A stretch of DNA of 64,000 nucleotides from Diplonema papillatum (taxonomy: Eukaryota; Euglenozoa; Diplonemea; Diplonemida; Diplonemidae): NCBI GenBank assembly GCA_030068145.1, contig JAPJBO010000047.1:186001-250000 (forward strand). The letters run 5' to 3'. The notes under the pieces were generated by a model. It did no database searches, was not told where the DNA came from, and worked only from the letters and a program-made list of their open reading frames with translations. Every line of letters starts with the position of its first letter. Position 1 is the stretch's first letter. Below are positions 40,055-50,250 of the stretch, in pieces. The translations under genes and the position numbers were made by a program.

Positions 40055-43000
40055 ATGGCCCGTGATGGGTCGTGTGGTGATGATACACGGTCAGCCCCCG
40101 ACAGCCGAGATGAGAAAGACGACGGCTACGACGAAGACGATGAAGGGGACGACGACGACGAGTTCGCGAAGCTGACGCCGATGGAGGGCGTGTTCCTCAA
40201 AGGAATCGAAGAGCGCCGCTTCGCCCTCACGATGCGCTCGTCCCTGGGCGGCAGCTACGCGCGCATGCTGAAGACGGCCGACCTGACCCCCGAAGGGGAA
40301 GACCTGTACCCGCCGGGATCCCCGGCTTCCTCAGTGAACACGCCGGCCAACTGCCGCAAGCGCGGCGCCCCGCTGGCCTCGGTGGTGAACCACCTGAACC
40401 TGCACGGCGACGACGCGCACACGGTGCTGCACCTGGCCCCGACGCTCCGCATTTTCTTGGAGACCGCGCCCGTCGTAGCAGATGGGGGACACACCTCCGT
40501 AATGGACCAGGCGCTGCCAGTCGTCGTGCGGCTGATCGACAAACACGGCGGATCCGACGACGCGAACGATGCGGTGGCGGAACTATTCAAGTGCCTTGTG
40601 GTCATCCACAGTCGCAGCGACACCCGGACGTCTGAGGCGGAGATGAATGCTGCTATGAAGGTGCTGGCGGGCGGGACGTCGAACACCAGCCCCGGGTTTG
40701 CGCGGGTGATGGCGAACGCCATCGAGCTCGTGAATCTCAGCGCGGACGACGTGTCGACGGACGTCGCGATCCGACTCACGAAAAACACGCTCCGGCGCAT
40801 TCCCTTCGCGCAGGTCTGCGAGTACCAAGCGATCCTGTCCCTGCTCGAGCGGTTCCTCCTCGACGACGCCGTGATCCAATGCGTGCTCCCCTCCATACAC
40901 TACATCTTAGACGCAGTCAGCCCTCTGCCCAAACAGCGCGGCAGGTCCGGCAGCATCGTTCAATCCCAGAGGTTGTACTCTTCCCCCTCCTTCCGTCAAA
41001 GCACGCCGGCCCCCGAGTTTCTGGGGACCCCTGCGCTGTGCGAGGCGTATGCGAGCTTGCTGAGCCAGATTCTCGCCGAGGATTCGGTGCTTTCGCATTT
41101 GACCGGCGGCGGGCCGATGCTGGCGAGCCTCGCCTCGTTCACGTGCGGCGGAACGCCCGACAAGCGCAACATCCGACCGCAGAGCGAAGCCGGCTGGATG
41201 GAAGCGTCGGAAAGCGACGCCGGCCTCAGCGCGCTGCTGAAGGCCTCTCCCGAGAGGCTGCGGAGCCTCGACGACCACGACGACGCTCGCCCGGACACAA
41301 CCATCAACACCGTCGTCCACAACGGCAGCCTCGACACCACCGTCCACGACAAAGACGAGCCGCCGCCGGGTGAGGCGGACAAGCCGGCCCCGGACAAGCC
41401 GGCGGATGGTGAAGGGGAGGCGGACGAGGCGAAGAGGCACGAGACGAGGGAGTTCGGCGATTTTGACCCCCAGTCGACGCAGCCCGTGGGGGACCAGATC
41501 GCGCGGGCGCAGATGGAGTTCCGGGACCGGCGGCCGACCACCGCAACCAGCGGGTTCTCGGACGACGGAATGAGCGGGAGCCGCCGGATCGCGGAGGTCC
41601 TCGTCACCGTATTCGACCAAGCGATGCACCACGCCGAGCAGGCGTCGGCGCCCGACCCCCACGACGTCACGTGCACTGGCCTGCGGATCATCGTCAACGA
41701 CGACGCAGCCCTCGGCAGCAGCCTCGCCGCAAAGCGAGAGCCCGGCGGCGTCGTCGCCGTGCCTGCGCCCCCGAAACCCCCCGGTATGCCTCCGCTGTCT
41801 CCGAAGAGAGCTCCCCCGCAGCCCCAGCCTCAGCAACCGCAGCCGCAGGCTGGCCGGGAAGCGGAGGTGACCGGGGACCTGGCGGTGGTCCGTGTGTTGG
41901 AGGCTATGCGCAACGCGATGCAGGCGCCCGGCGTGACCGAGGAGCTGGCCGCCAGGCGCATCGCGTTGAAGCTGGCGGTCGTGTTCGAGAAGCGTGAAGC
42001 CTTCTGCGATGAGGCCCTCGAGCTCGCGTGCAGCACGCTCGAGCACACGGCCAGCGCCGGGCACCCCGACCCCAGCAGCATCCCGTTCGCCTCGCTCGTC
42101 GCGTGCATCGACGCCCACCTGGCACCCCCCGTGAACGTGAAGATCGCGGCCGCCGCCCTCGCCCTGCTGCGGTCGCTGTGCTCCACCTCGTCGAACACCA
42201 GCCAAAAACACCTCCCGGCGGGCCCCGGGTGGGGGGTTGTGTTCGAAGCGACGGACGGCGGGGTCGTGTCGTCGCTGTGCACCGCGCTCACGCAGGAGCT
42301 GGACCCCGACTCGACCGAAATTTGCGGCGAGGCGCTGCTCCGCATCGCGAGTTTGCCGAAGGGGTTGATCGCGCTCTGCTCCGCGGGCCCGGCGGATTCG
42401 ATGGCGCACATCGTGCGCGCCCTCGGCGCCGCGGCGCCGCGCACGCTGTCCCTCCTCCTGCGGCTGCTCACCCTGGTGCTCACTGCAGCGGGGCCCGACA
42501 GGGCCCAGATCTTGACGTCTGCCGGTTTGGTGCCCGCGCTTCTCTCCCTCCTCAACAAGTCGTCTTTGTCCAACGCGCTGTCCGTTTCGTCGCTTTCGTT
42601 CTCGTCCCTGACTATGCCGCCGGTTGGGCAAGCCACCGGCTCGGTCTCCGTCCACTGCCTCTCGATCCTCCTGCAGCTGGTCCAGGCCAGCGACCGGTCC
42701 GTCGAGAACGACACGCTTTCGCTGACCCGCCCCCACCTCGCGGGGAAGGCCGCGAGCGAAGCGAGGCTGAAGGGCGCGGCGGCAGACGCCGCGGAGCCGG
42801 CGGAGGGTAGACCCGGGCAGGTCGAAAGCGTATCGGCATCGCCGACGTCGTCGGATGGGGTCGACCGGGTTGAGCTCGCCCTGCGGGAGGCGGAGAAGGC
42901 GCGGAACGCGCGCGACCCGCCGACGGCGGAGGCGTTGGTCGGGGGGGGAGCGCAGCGGGAGGCTGAGGACGACGACGCTCGCGCGGCGCTGACCGGGCAC

Positions 43001-46000
43001 GGCGCGCACTTCGTCGTGTTCGACCTCTTTCGGAATGCGACCGGCCCCGTCCAGCACCTCTCGGGGGCCATCCTCGCAAGCATCTGCGAAGGGTCGTCGG
43101 ACGTGCTCGCCGACGTGCTGAAGCGCGGCGGCGTCGAGTCCGTGTTCCAAGTCTGGGAAGGAAAACGCGGCGATATAGAACTCGGCCACGTGTGCGGGTA
43201 TCTGCTGGCCTGCCTCTCGCTGGGGGGCGACGAGGTCTGCGGGAACATCGCCGCGGGGGAGGACGGGGTCAGTTTGATCTCGGGTGCGTTCAAGTTTCCG
43301 TCCGTGTACCTGTCACGGTACCAGCGGATCTTCTGCGAAGAGCGGCATCGCGAGGTCATCAAGCACAAGAGCACGGTGCTCGACGTCGTCGACGAGTTGA
43401 AAAAGCAGCTCGAGGACGAAAAAAACAGGACCGTGTACCTAGGGGAGTGCCTTCCCATGCTCGTGCGGCAGGACTACGCTCTTGCCTTGCAGCACCTCGG
43501 CTCGTCTCTCTCGTTCGTGCAGCCGTACACAGAGATTCTCCGCGCCATCATCCAATCGGACATCATCACCGCTGTCGTCGCGCTTCTGGCCGCGGCGGAC
43601 GTGTGCAACACGCCGTGGGAGGACAGCGGGCACTTCCTGCCAGAGGACGCGATCGAATCGTCGACGTTCTCCTCCCTCCGCTCCTGCTGCGCCCTGCTGC
43701 TCCGCCACGAGTACACGGAGGCGCTCGCTTCGCTCGGGCCGAACCGCGCGGTCTTCTCCCGAGAGCGCGAACTCATCCTCCAAACCCTGCTGCCCGCTGC
43801 CGTCGTCGCCGCCGGGCTGATCACCGCCGCGGTTGCCATCGACCCAGGGGGGTCCGCCCCCGCCGTCTGCGAAGTCCCCGGTCCATCCAGCTCGGAAGCC
43901 GCCCAGCAGGACCTTGCTGGGGGTGAAGAACTCGCGGCGTTGAAGCGGTGCTGCCTGGCGCTCGCGAAGGGCGATCGCGAGGGCGCGCTGTGCAGCTTGG
44001 CGGACATCCCCGGGCTCCGGGACCAAAAAGACGAAATCTTCGCGGCCCTCGAGGCCGAAGGCGCCGCGGCTGCGCCTGTCCCCGCCACCTCACCCAGTCC
44101 AAAAGAAGCCACGCAGCTGGTTGGAGAGGGATCGGCCTCGGCAGAACTCGCGGCGTTGAAGCAGTGCTGCCGGTTGCTGGCGAAGGGCGACCGCGAGGCA
44201 GCGCTGCGCAGCTTGGCGGACACCGCCGGGCTGCGGGAGCAAAAAGACGAAATTCTCGCGGCCTTCGAGGCCGAAGGCGCACCGGCCGCCGGACCTGACG
44301 CGCTCGCCTCTCTCCGGTCCTGCTGCGTCCTCCTGCTCCGGCACGAGTACGCGGAGGCTCTAGCTTCCCTCGAATCGGACCGGGCGGCCTTCTCCGCAGA
44401 GCGTGAGCTCATCCTCCAAACTCTGCTCCCCGCCACCGTCGTTGCCGCTGGGCTGGCCACCGCAGCGGTCTCCGTCGACCCGGAGGGGTCTTTCCCCGCC
44501 ATCTGCGAAGTCCTCGACCCAGCCAGTCCAGAAGAAACCCCGGGGCTGGTCGGAGACGGGTCGGCCTCTGAGGAGCTCGCGGCGTTGAAGCAGTGCTGCC
44601 GGTCGCTGGCGAAGGGCGACCACGAGGGAGCGCTGCGCGGCCTGGCGGACGCCGCCGGGCTGCGGGAGCAATCAGACGAAATTTTGGCGGCTCTGGCCTC
44701 GCGGAGCGCCGTCGTCGCTGCGGTGTCGATGGCGGCCGGCGCCGGAAGTGCGGCGGAAGGCGATTCGGACGCGTTCAAACGGTGCTGCGAGTGCCTGGCC
44801 ATCGGTGAGACCGAGCAGGCGCTGCAGTGCTTGGACGACGCCGGGGGGCTGGGCGAGGAGAGGGACCGCATCGCGCGGCTGCTGGCCACTCGGACCGCCG
44901 CCGCGGTGGGGCAGGCCGCGCCATCGGCAGCTCCTCTGTTAGCGCGGTGCTGCCAGCACCTCGCGATCCACGAGCACGCGGAGGCCGCCGCCCTGCTGGG
45001 CACCGCCGCCGCCGACCCCAGCGTGCACGCGGCGCGCGCCGCCGTCACCCGCGCCAACACCGTATCCACCGCGGCCGCCGCCTCGCTGGTCGCGGCGGCC
45101 TGCGCGAGCGCCGCCACGGCGCAGGGCCCCCGGGCGGCGGCGGGGCCCCCCGCGAGGAAGGGAAGCGTGGTTCTGGATGAGAGGCTCCGGTCCGTGATGG
45201 CTGAGATGCAAGTGCTGCGGGACCAGCGGGAAAAAGTCGAGGAACGCCTGGCGGAAGCTGAGTCGGTGCTCAAAGCCGGCGGCGACCACACGAAGCGCGA
45301 CCTCGACGACACGAAGGAGCAGCTCAAGCGCGCCGTCGAAGACCGCCGCGACTCGCTCTCCGCGTTTTCGCAGCTCAAAATCGACTTTTCGACGTCGAAA
45401 GTCGCGGTCGAAAACGTCAAGCTCGAGAACGAAAAACTCGGCAAAGAGAAGGCCCGCTTGGAGGCCAAGCTGACGGAGACCGCCGGCAACCGGAGGGCGA
45501 AGGGCGAAGAGCCCCCGTCGCGCTACGAGAAGATGTACAAGCGCGAGAAAAAAAGAGCGGACGCGCTCGAGAAGGCGGCCCGAGACCCGATCGACCGCAA
45601 GCTCCACACCAGGCTCGAAGAAGAGAACGCCGTCCTCAGGGCCGAGGTGAAGCGGCTAGCCGGGTCGACGCTCGCCGAAGGCCGGCCGCGGCACGTCAAA
45701 AAGCAGCAGTTCCTGCCCGAAAACGACACGTCGCAGACCCCTTCGCCGGGGAACCCTCGGCACCCGCTCTCCAACCACTGGCCGCAGCGGGCGGGGTCTC
45801 TGACGGCGATCAACCTGCCGTCGCCAGCCGGCCAGCACAGGCACTCCCTCGGGCTGCAGTCGTACCACCAGCCCGACAAGCGCGCGTCCAGCCCCCTCCC
45901 GGAAGTCACGTCTCGAACCCCTCCGAGTTCGACACCCCAAGCCAACCTGGACAACACCGAGCTGGACGCGGGCGCTGTGCCCCACCCGCTCCCCTCTCCG

Positions 46001-46834
46001 AAGCTAAGCACCGCCTCCGATGCAGGCACGGCCCGCAGCTTTGCCGAGCCGGAATCCGACTTCCACTCGCCGCCGCTCGTTCTGCCGGAGGAAGACCCGC
46101 GGAATGCGAGCGGGTTCCTCGAAAAAAAGGTCGCCCGGCTCGAAGCGCGCATCGCGGCGTACGTGAAGGCCGCGCGCGTCTACGACAGCGCCGCCGCTGC
46201 CTTCCTCGAGCGGGCGTCGAAGGACCCGAAGACGGGCGCGAAGGACCTGCTGGCCGCGGTCGGCGCCTGCCCGCTCGCGAAGGCGGCCGCCGGGCCCCGC
46301 GGCGCCCCGGCGAGCCCCGGGTTGTCGTCGCTGTCGCCCCCGGTGGCCTCGGCCCCGCCGAGCTACCAGCGGTCGGACGCGCAGTGGGCGGACCTGGTCC
46401 GTTGGTGGCGCTCGGTGCAGGGCCGGCTCAAGCAGGTCGTGTTCCCGGTGGACTCTTTGCTCCACCAGGCGTCCGGGCCTGACCGCGACTCGACGTCTCC
46501 GGAGGCGTGCGTGCGGGAGTTGATAGGCTGCCTGCAGCGTGGCCCGCTCCAGGCCTCGGCGAACAGCGCGAAATTCGCGGGCCTCGCCGTCGGCAGCAAG
46601 CTCGACGCCGTGTGGGTCTGGTGGCTCGAGGTGATCCCCTTCTACAACCAAGCCTACGTCGCGATCCTCCAGCAGCGGCACGCCATCCTGCACTCCCTGT
46701 CGCAGGCCACCTCGGTCAACGCCGGCAGCAGCGCGCACAGGACCACTTCGCCGCATCCCCCCGCGACTGCTTCCGCGCAAAATGCTCGCAAGCGCCGCAC
46801 ACTTCCGAACCCCCTACTCGACGGTGAACGGTGA
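40055..46834 (+). CDS. Giant helical-repeat/coiled-coil protein A, tandem paralogue of 51931-58275
   Basis: A single uninterrupted frame of 2259 codons; family not recognised. ATG 40055 follows an in-frame TTG. It has an acidic N-terminus, then an alpha-helical solenoid at about 103-356 (VVRLIDKHGG, VAELFKCLVVIH), an acidic linker, and a second solenoid at about 513-876 (VLEAMRNAMQAPGVTEELAA). An armadillo-like block at 983-1090 (FDLFRNATGPVQHLSGAI, VCGYLLACLSL) follows. Residues about 1132-1686 carry eight repeats of the type L..CC..LA.GD...AL..LAD..GL..... Then come a long coiled coil (about 1704-1869), a Pro/Ser linker and a C-terminal domain (about 2016-2226; AARVYD, ACPLAKAA, a WW pair). 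All major blocks recur in the same order in protein B. A scaffold role is likely but inferred. Confidence 0.85.
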   Translation: MARDGSCGDDTRSAPDSRDEKDDGYDEDDEGDDDDEFAKLTPMEGVFLKGIEERRFALTMRSSLGGSYARMLKTADLTPEGEDLYPPGSPASSVNTPANCRKRGAPLASVVNHLNLHGDDAHTVLHLAPTLRIFLETAPVVADGGHTSVMDQALPVVVRLIDKHGGSDDANDAVAELFKCLVVIHSRSDTRTSEAEMNAAMKVLAGGTSNTSPGFARVMANAIELVNLSADDVSTDVAIRLTKNTLRRIPFAQVCEYQAILSLLERFLLDDAVIQCVLPSIHYILDAVSPLPKQRGRSGSIVQSQRLYSSPSFRQSTPAPEFLGTPALCEAYASLLSQILAEDSVLSHLTGGGPMLASLASFTCGGTPDKRNIRPQSEAGWMEASESDAGLSALLKASPERLRSLDDHDDARPDTTINTVVHNGSLDTTVHDKDEPPPGEADKPAPDKPADGEGEADEAKRHETREFGDFDPQSTQPVGDQIARAQMEFRDRRPTTATSGFSDDGMSGSRRIAEVLVTVFDQAMHHAEQASAPDPHDVTCTGLRIIVNDDAALGSSLAAKREPGGVVAVPAPPKPPGMPPLSPKRAPPQPQPQQPQPQAGREAEVTGDLAVVRVLEAMRNAMQAPGVTEELAARRIALKLAVVFEKREAFCDEALELACSTLEHTASAGHPDPSSIPFASLVACIDAHLAPPVNVKIAAAALALLRSLCSTSSNTSQKHLPAGPGWGVVFEATDGGVVSSLCTALTQELDPDSTEICGEALLRIASLPKGLIALCSAGPADSMAHIVRALGAAAPRTLSLLLRLLTLVLTAAGPDRAQILTSAGLVPALLSLLNKSSLSNALSVSSLSFSSLTMPPVGQATGSVSVHCLSILLQLVQASDRSVENDTLSLTRPHLAGKAASEARLKGAAADAAEPAEGRPGQVESVSASPTSSDGVDRVELALREAEKARNARDPPTAEALVGGGAQREAEDDDARAALTGHGAHFVVFDLFRNATGPVQHLSGAILASICEGSSDVLADVLKRGGVESVFQVWEGKRGDIELGHVCGYLLACLSLGGDEVCGNIAAGEDGVSLISGAFKFPSVYLSRYQRIFCEERHREVIKHKSTVLDVVDELKKQLEDEKNRTVYLGECLPMLVRQDYALALQHLGSSLSFVQPYTEILRAIIQSDIITAVVALLAAADVCNTPWEDSGHFLPEDAIESSTFSSLRSCCALLLRHEYTEALASLGPNRAVFSRERELILQTLLPAAVVAAGLITAAVAIDPGGSAPAVCEVPGPSSSEAAQQDLAGGEELAALKRCCLALAKGDREGALCSLADIPGLRDQKDEIFAALEAEGAAAAPVPATSPSPKEATQLVGEGSASAELAALKQCCRLLAKGDREAALRSLADTAGLREQKDEILAAFEAEGAPAAGPDALASLRSCCVLLLRHEYAEALASLESDRAAFSAERELILQTLLPATVVAAGLATAAVSVDPEGSFPAICEVLDPASPEETPGLVGDGSASEELAALKQCCRSLAKGDHEGALRGLADAAGLREQSDEILAALASRSAVVAAVSMAAGAGSAAEGDSDAFKRCCECLAIGETEQALQCLDDAGGLGEERDRIARLLATRTAAAVGQAAPSAAPLLARCCQHLAIHEHAEAAALLGTAAADPSVHAARAAVTRANTVSTAAAASLVAAACASAATAQGPRAAAGPPARKGSVVLDERLRSVMAEMQVLRDQREKVEERLAEAESVLKAGGDHTKRDLDDTKEQLKRAVEDRRDSLSAFSQLKIDFSTSKVAVENVKLENEKLGKEKARLEAKLTETAGNRRAKGEEPPSRYEKMYKREKKRADALEKAARDPIDRKLHTRLEEENAVLRAEVKRLAGSTLAEGRPRHVKKQQFLPENDTSQTPSPGNPRHPLSNHWPQRAGSLTAINLPSPAGQHRHSLGLQSYHQPDKRASSPLPEVTSRTPPSSTPQANLDNTELDAGAVPHPLPSPKLSTASDAGTARSFAEPESDFHSPPLVLPEEDPRNASGFLEKKVARLEARIAAYVKAARVYDSAAAAFLERASKDPKTGAKDLLAAVGACPLAKAAAGPRGAPASPGLSSLSPPVASAPPSYQRSDAQWADLVRWWRSVQGRLKQVVFPVDSLLHQASGPDRDSTSPEACVRELIGCLQRGPLQASANSAKFAGLAVGSKLDAVWVWWLEVIPFYNQAYVAILQQRHAILHSLSQATSVNAGSSAHRTTSPHPPATASAQNARKRRTLPNPLLDGER
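43447..45115 (+). repeat. Eight tandem double-Cys protein repeats in protein A
   Basis: Copies start near 43447, 43676, 43935, 44151, 44315, 44580, 44770 and 44935. Two subtypes alternate: RSCCxLLLRHEYxEALASL with a long helical tail, and LKxCCRxLAKGDxExALRxL. Copies 2-3 and 5-6 are most alike at DNA level, pointing to duplication of a two-repeat unit. Protein B has only about three degenerate versions (from 55300). The expansion is therefore specific to protein A or lost in B. Confidence 0.8.
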
Positions 46835-48103
46835 GCACCGCTGTCGTCTCAGACCCCGCGCGGGTTGGTTCCGTTCCTTCTCTCGCTGGTTCCCGGATCT
46901 GACACGTATAGCTACAAATGCTCGCATACGGGAGTAGCTCGCTTGCATGCAGCTCGGGCCGTAGCAGCGCATTGCCTGATCGCAGCAGACGCTTGATGTG
47001 GGCCAACTTTTCTGAAGAGATTGGCCTTTCGAAGCCTTGCTGTGGGCCAACTTTTCGGAAGGGACTGGCCTTTCAAATCTCAAAGCCTTGATGTGGGCCA
47101 ACTTTTCTGAAGAGACTGACCTTTCGAAGTCTTGCTGTGGGCCAACTTTTCTGAAGGGACTAAGCCTTGATGTGGGCCAATATTTCTGAAGCGACTGGCC
47201 TTTAGAAGCCTTGATGTGGGCCAGCTTGCTGCCGCTAGCATGGAACCTGCCGCCGCTAGCTGACGCTAGCTCGGAACCTGCCGCCGCTAGCTGCCGCTAG
47301 CTCGGTGGGTACGTGTTCGTACCAGACGCCTCCTCAACAAAACCTGACCACCGCACGCACGGTCGATGCGCACATTAGGCAGGAGCAAACAAGAAGATAT
47401 CATGCTTCCTTTTTCTTTGTGCGGCGTGCTGGGGAAGTGCCGGAAGCCGTCACAGAGACGAAACTGTAAAAAGACCGACTAATATGCACAAGTCTGGATG
47501 CATGGCCAGGGCAACAGGGCTTGACCTACTGTGCTTAGTGTGCTCGAAAAAAGGCGAAATAGAAACAAGCTGCGCAACCCGGAAACCCTCGAGGTCACAA
47601 AACACCGGTCGGGTCTCTCTTGCTAACAAGCATTTTGACAGCTTGAAACGGAAAATGCATGAAGAAAAGTTCGGAGTTTAGTTTTTACGAGTCGACAGGG
47701 AGCTTCACACGGGGTCGCAATTCAGAGCTGTTGTTTCCCAACTTTCAGCCCCGAAATTGCAATCACGGGAACAGCAAACTGCCGAAGAAAGGAAAGAAAA
47801 AAGCAAACAAACAAACAACCAAACAAACAAACCTGAAATTTTGTTTCAGTGTTTCGTCATCTTCCCTTGAACTGCAAAGCACTCGCTGTGACTGTGGGTC
47901 CAGATCTTGTGTTGCTGTACCAAGGCAAAACGGAAACAGCAGACCCCCCGGGGATAGCTTCCCCGGGCGGGGCTGGGCTGGCAGATTTTGCTGCGGCTGG
48001 CGCGTAGTTGTGAAGCACGTCGCCAAAAACCTTCTTCGCAAACAAAAGAAAAAAGGTCGGAAGACCGTGATCAGTGTCTTCTCTCACGGGGGGGGGGGGG
48101 ATG
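46835..48103. other. Intergenic region 46.8-48.1 kb
   Basis: No gene recognised. It contains six imperfect 42-50-bp units (CTTGATGTGGGCCAACTTTT) at 46990-47222. About three 33-bp GCTAGC-rich units follow at 47222-47305, then AAAC-rich simple sequence near 47795-47830 and a G13 run at 48088-48100. Confidence 0.6.
46990..47305. repeat. Two adjacent short tandem repeats
   Basis: Units of TGTGGGCCAACTTTTCTGAA plus ACTGGCCTTTCGAAG make up 46990-47222. They lead directly into GCCGCTAGCTGCCGCTAGCT-type units up to 47305. Non-coding. Confidence 0.85.
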
Positions 48104-48233
48104 CACGACGCACTTGTCATGCACAATTACTTGTTATATAACAAGTGACCTAACAAGTGAAAATGTATAACAAGTGCCACTTGTTATATAACAAGCAATC
48201 ACTTGTTATATAACAAGTGATCACTTGTTATAT

Positions 48234-49015
48234 CAGTCATTCTCCTGGCGGCCGTTCAAATATGGAAGAAACCACCTGGAGGTCAACCCCTCGTCATTTT
48301 CTTTGGTCCGAGGGCGTTTTTGAACTGTTTTGAGTCCGATCTTTTCATTCCGACCCTCGGTGGGCTCCGAAGCTCGATATTGACGGGCTTAAGCCCAAAA
48401 TTAGGTTTTACGAAAAACGCATTCTCGTGTTTTGCCATCGAGGGGGTCGCCAGTTTTTCTGTAGCACCCCGGGAACAGAGTTCCCAGGCATGCTCCGGAT
48501 TAAAACCATCTTTGATTGACCAAATTAGAGGCGGGGATGGTGGGTGTATGGGCTGCAACAGCTTTTCCCTGTGGCACCGTACTATACCACAAGGGGCACC
48601 ACGAGGGCCTAGCACCCTGTGGGCTCAGTGCCCGCCATCCCAGTTCTGAAGTGCGTTCATAGGGTGATGGTAATTAGCCTGGTGAAGTGGGGTGCAACAG
48701 GAGGGTCATGGGGGTCAACCTTTTGTGTGATCCGAGGTGGTATTTTGACGATTTCGTGACCGATCTTTCCATTCCGTGTCTTCTCGGGAGCAACAGGCAC
48801 GTATCACACGCGCCCCCGGTATAATCTAAGTATAATTATATCGGGCCGAACTTGTCCAAGGGGGGTCGTCATTTTTTTCTAAAACCCCGGGAACAGAGAG
48901 ACCAGGGACACCTGCGCTCATAGCATCAAAGATTGGTCGATTTAGTGACACCTTTGGTGACTGTATGCGCTGCAATAGGATGGTCATTTTTGAACGGTCG
49001 CCAGGAGAATGACTG
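48234..49015. mobile_element. 782-bp TIR element inserted in an ACTTGTTATATAACAAGTG palindrome
   Basis: The ends are 30-bp inverted repeats beginning CAGTCATTCTCCTGGC, with two mismatches (48234-48263 and 48986-49015). The flanks are CTTGTTATAT on the left and ATATAACAAG on the right. Removing the element and one ATAT restores the palindrome exactly. Target duplication is ATAT, or TA if the ends start TCAG. The interior is an imperfect head-to-tail dimer (about 48270-48640 and 48700-48985, both with CCCCGGGAACAGAG). Non-autonomous. Confidence 0.85.
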
Positions 49016-49095
49016 ATATAACAAGTGATTGCTTGTTATAACAAGTGTTTGGCTGCAATTTCATAAGGAACCTGGGGTTTGTACCTACCTACGCC

Positions 49096-50102
49096 TACCT
49101 ACGAGAGAAAATCACGTGATCTGCAAGACACAAGGCTCCACCTGGTCCAGACAAAAATATCGGGGAGTTTCGGGGAAATTCGGGGAGTTTCGGGGTATTT
49201 CCTTTGTGGCGACCACTTTCCCTGCAGCCGGCCTTGGCGATGGCGGGGAGGGGGCTACGCTATTACGGCCCTACCTTGCGCAGAGCGGTCCCGTGTTTGG
49301 TTATGCCCCGAAGACGAAGATAGAGGCTGAGAAGGAAGGACAGACTGGGAGGACGCCCGAACCGACACCGAAGTCGAGACGCAAGCTGCGACCATCAGCC
49401 CAAAGCGCCACAACGGAAGCGGCGGATGCCGGCGCCAACACCGCCATCGAGAACGCCGCAGAAGGCGACGACACTAGGACGGCCGCTGCAACGAAGCGGC
49501 GGCGTAAGGACTCGCCATCATCGAAGACAGAGGTGCGAGATAAGGTGCCAGTGACGAAGAGAGGTAGCACGAAGAGGTAGTCACGAAAGAGAGCAGATGC
49601 AGATTATCGCCATGTACGGACCTTGGACTTTTCTGGCATCTGGGTGGGATATTATGGTCCCCTGAGTGCTTTTCTTGCCAGTGGGGGTAATTCTCGGGCT
49701 TCAGGAAGGCGTAACGGTAACAGTCAATCTCGCTCCCCGAAATAGGCAAAACCCCCTGATTTCGTTGACAGGCCGAAAACCCTCCTTTTTTGGCTTTGGT
49801 GCAAATACGCAGTTCCGCAGCTTTTTGGCCGTAAATTCGGTGTCATGCCGCAGTGGAGGTGATGTGCAATACCCGGAGTACAGTCACCGCCTTGGGCGAA
49901 AATGTCAAAAAACACGAAATCACGCTCGTTTGGCTGGGCCGTGGTACCCGGCTCGGGGTTTCTCACACGACAAGAAACTTCGACCCACAGAAAAACTCCG
50001 AATGAGCGGTTCGGGTGCGCAAATGCCAAGCGTGCTTACAGCAACCGTTTGTTTGCCCAAAGCCTAGTGTCTTGCAGATCACGTGACTTTCTCTCGTAGG
50101 TA
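49096..50102. mobile_element. 1.0-kb TIR element carrying a LINE tail
   Basis: The 42-bp inverted ends begin TACCTACGAGAGAAA and continue TCACGTGATCTGCAAGACAC, with two mismatches (49096-49137 and 50061-50102). It lies between copies of the ACTTGTTATATAACAAGTG palindrome. Positions about 49220-49610 look like the end of a LINE ORF2. No transposase is recognised. Confidence 0.8.
49220..49610 (+). pseudogene. Diverged LINE ORF2 tail
   Basis: An open frame ending at 49580 encodes a Lys/Arg/Ala/Thr-rich tail (RTAAATKRRRKDSPSSKT, then TKRGSTKR). This resembles the basic end of the LINE ORF2 at 16.6 kb. Shortly after the stop, GCAGATGCAGATTATCGCCA matches the LINE 3' UTR (GATGCAGATTATCGCCA at about 16705). 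It is a related but distinct subfamily, 5'-truncated. Confidence 0.5.
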
Positions 50103-50250
50103 CAATCACTAAACATATATTATATATCAAGTGATTGCTTGTTATATAACAAGTGATCATTTGTTATATAACAAGTGACCACTTGTTACATCACTTGTTA
50201 GAAATATAACTAGTTATGTCCCAAAAAAAACAGCTAACAAGTGCGTCGTG

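Larger units (their letters stand above)
48104..50250. mobile_element. Palindrome-rich outer element with nested insertions
   Basis: Perfect 14-bp inverted ends CACGACGCACTTGT (48104-48117) and its complement (50237-50250). Next to both ends are multiple copies of the palindrome ACTTGTTATATAACAAGTG (48129-48233 and 50115-50200), with one more near 49016-49045. Two TIR elements lie inside, at 48234-49015 and 49096-50102. The outer unit may be a foldback-like element or satellite island. No protein is seen for it. Confidence 0.65.

Noticed and set aside
40907-46780. Long minus-strand frames opposite protein A (up to 760 codons)
   Set aside because: Arg/Gly/Pro-rich shadow frames expected opposite a high-GC3 gene. 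No domain and no homologue opposite protein B.
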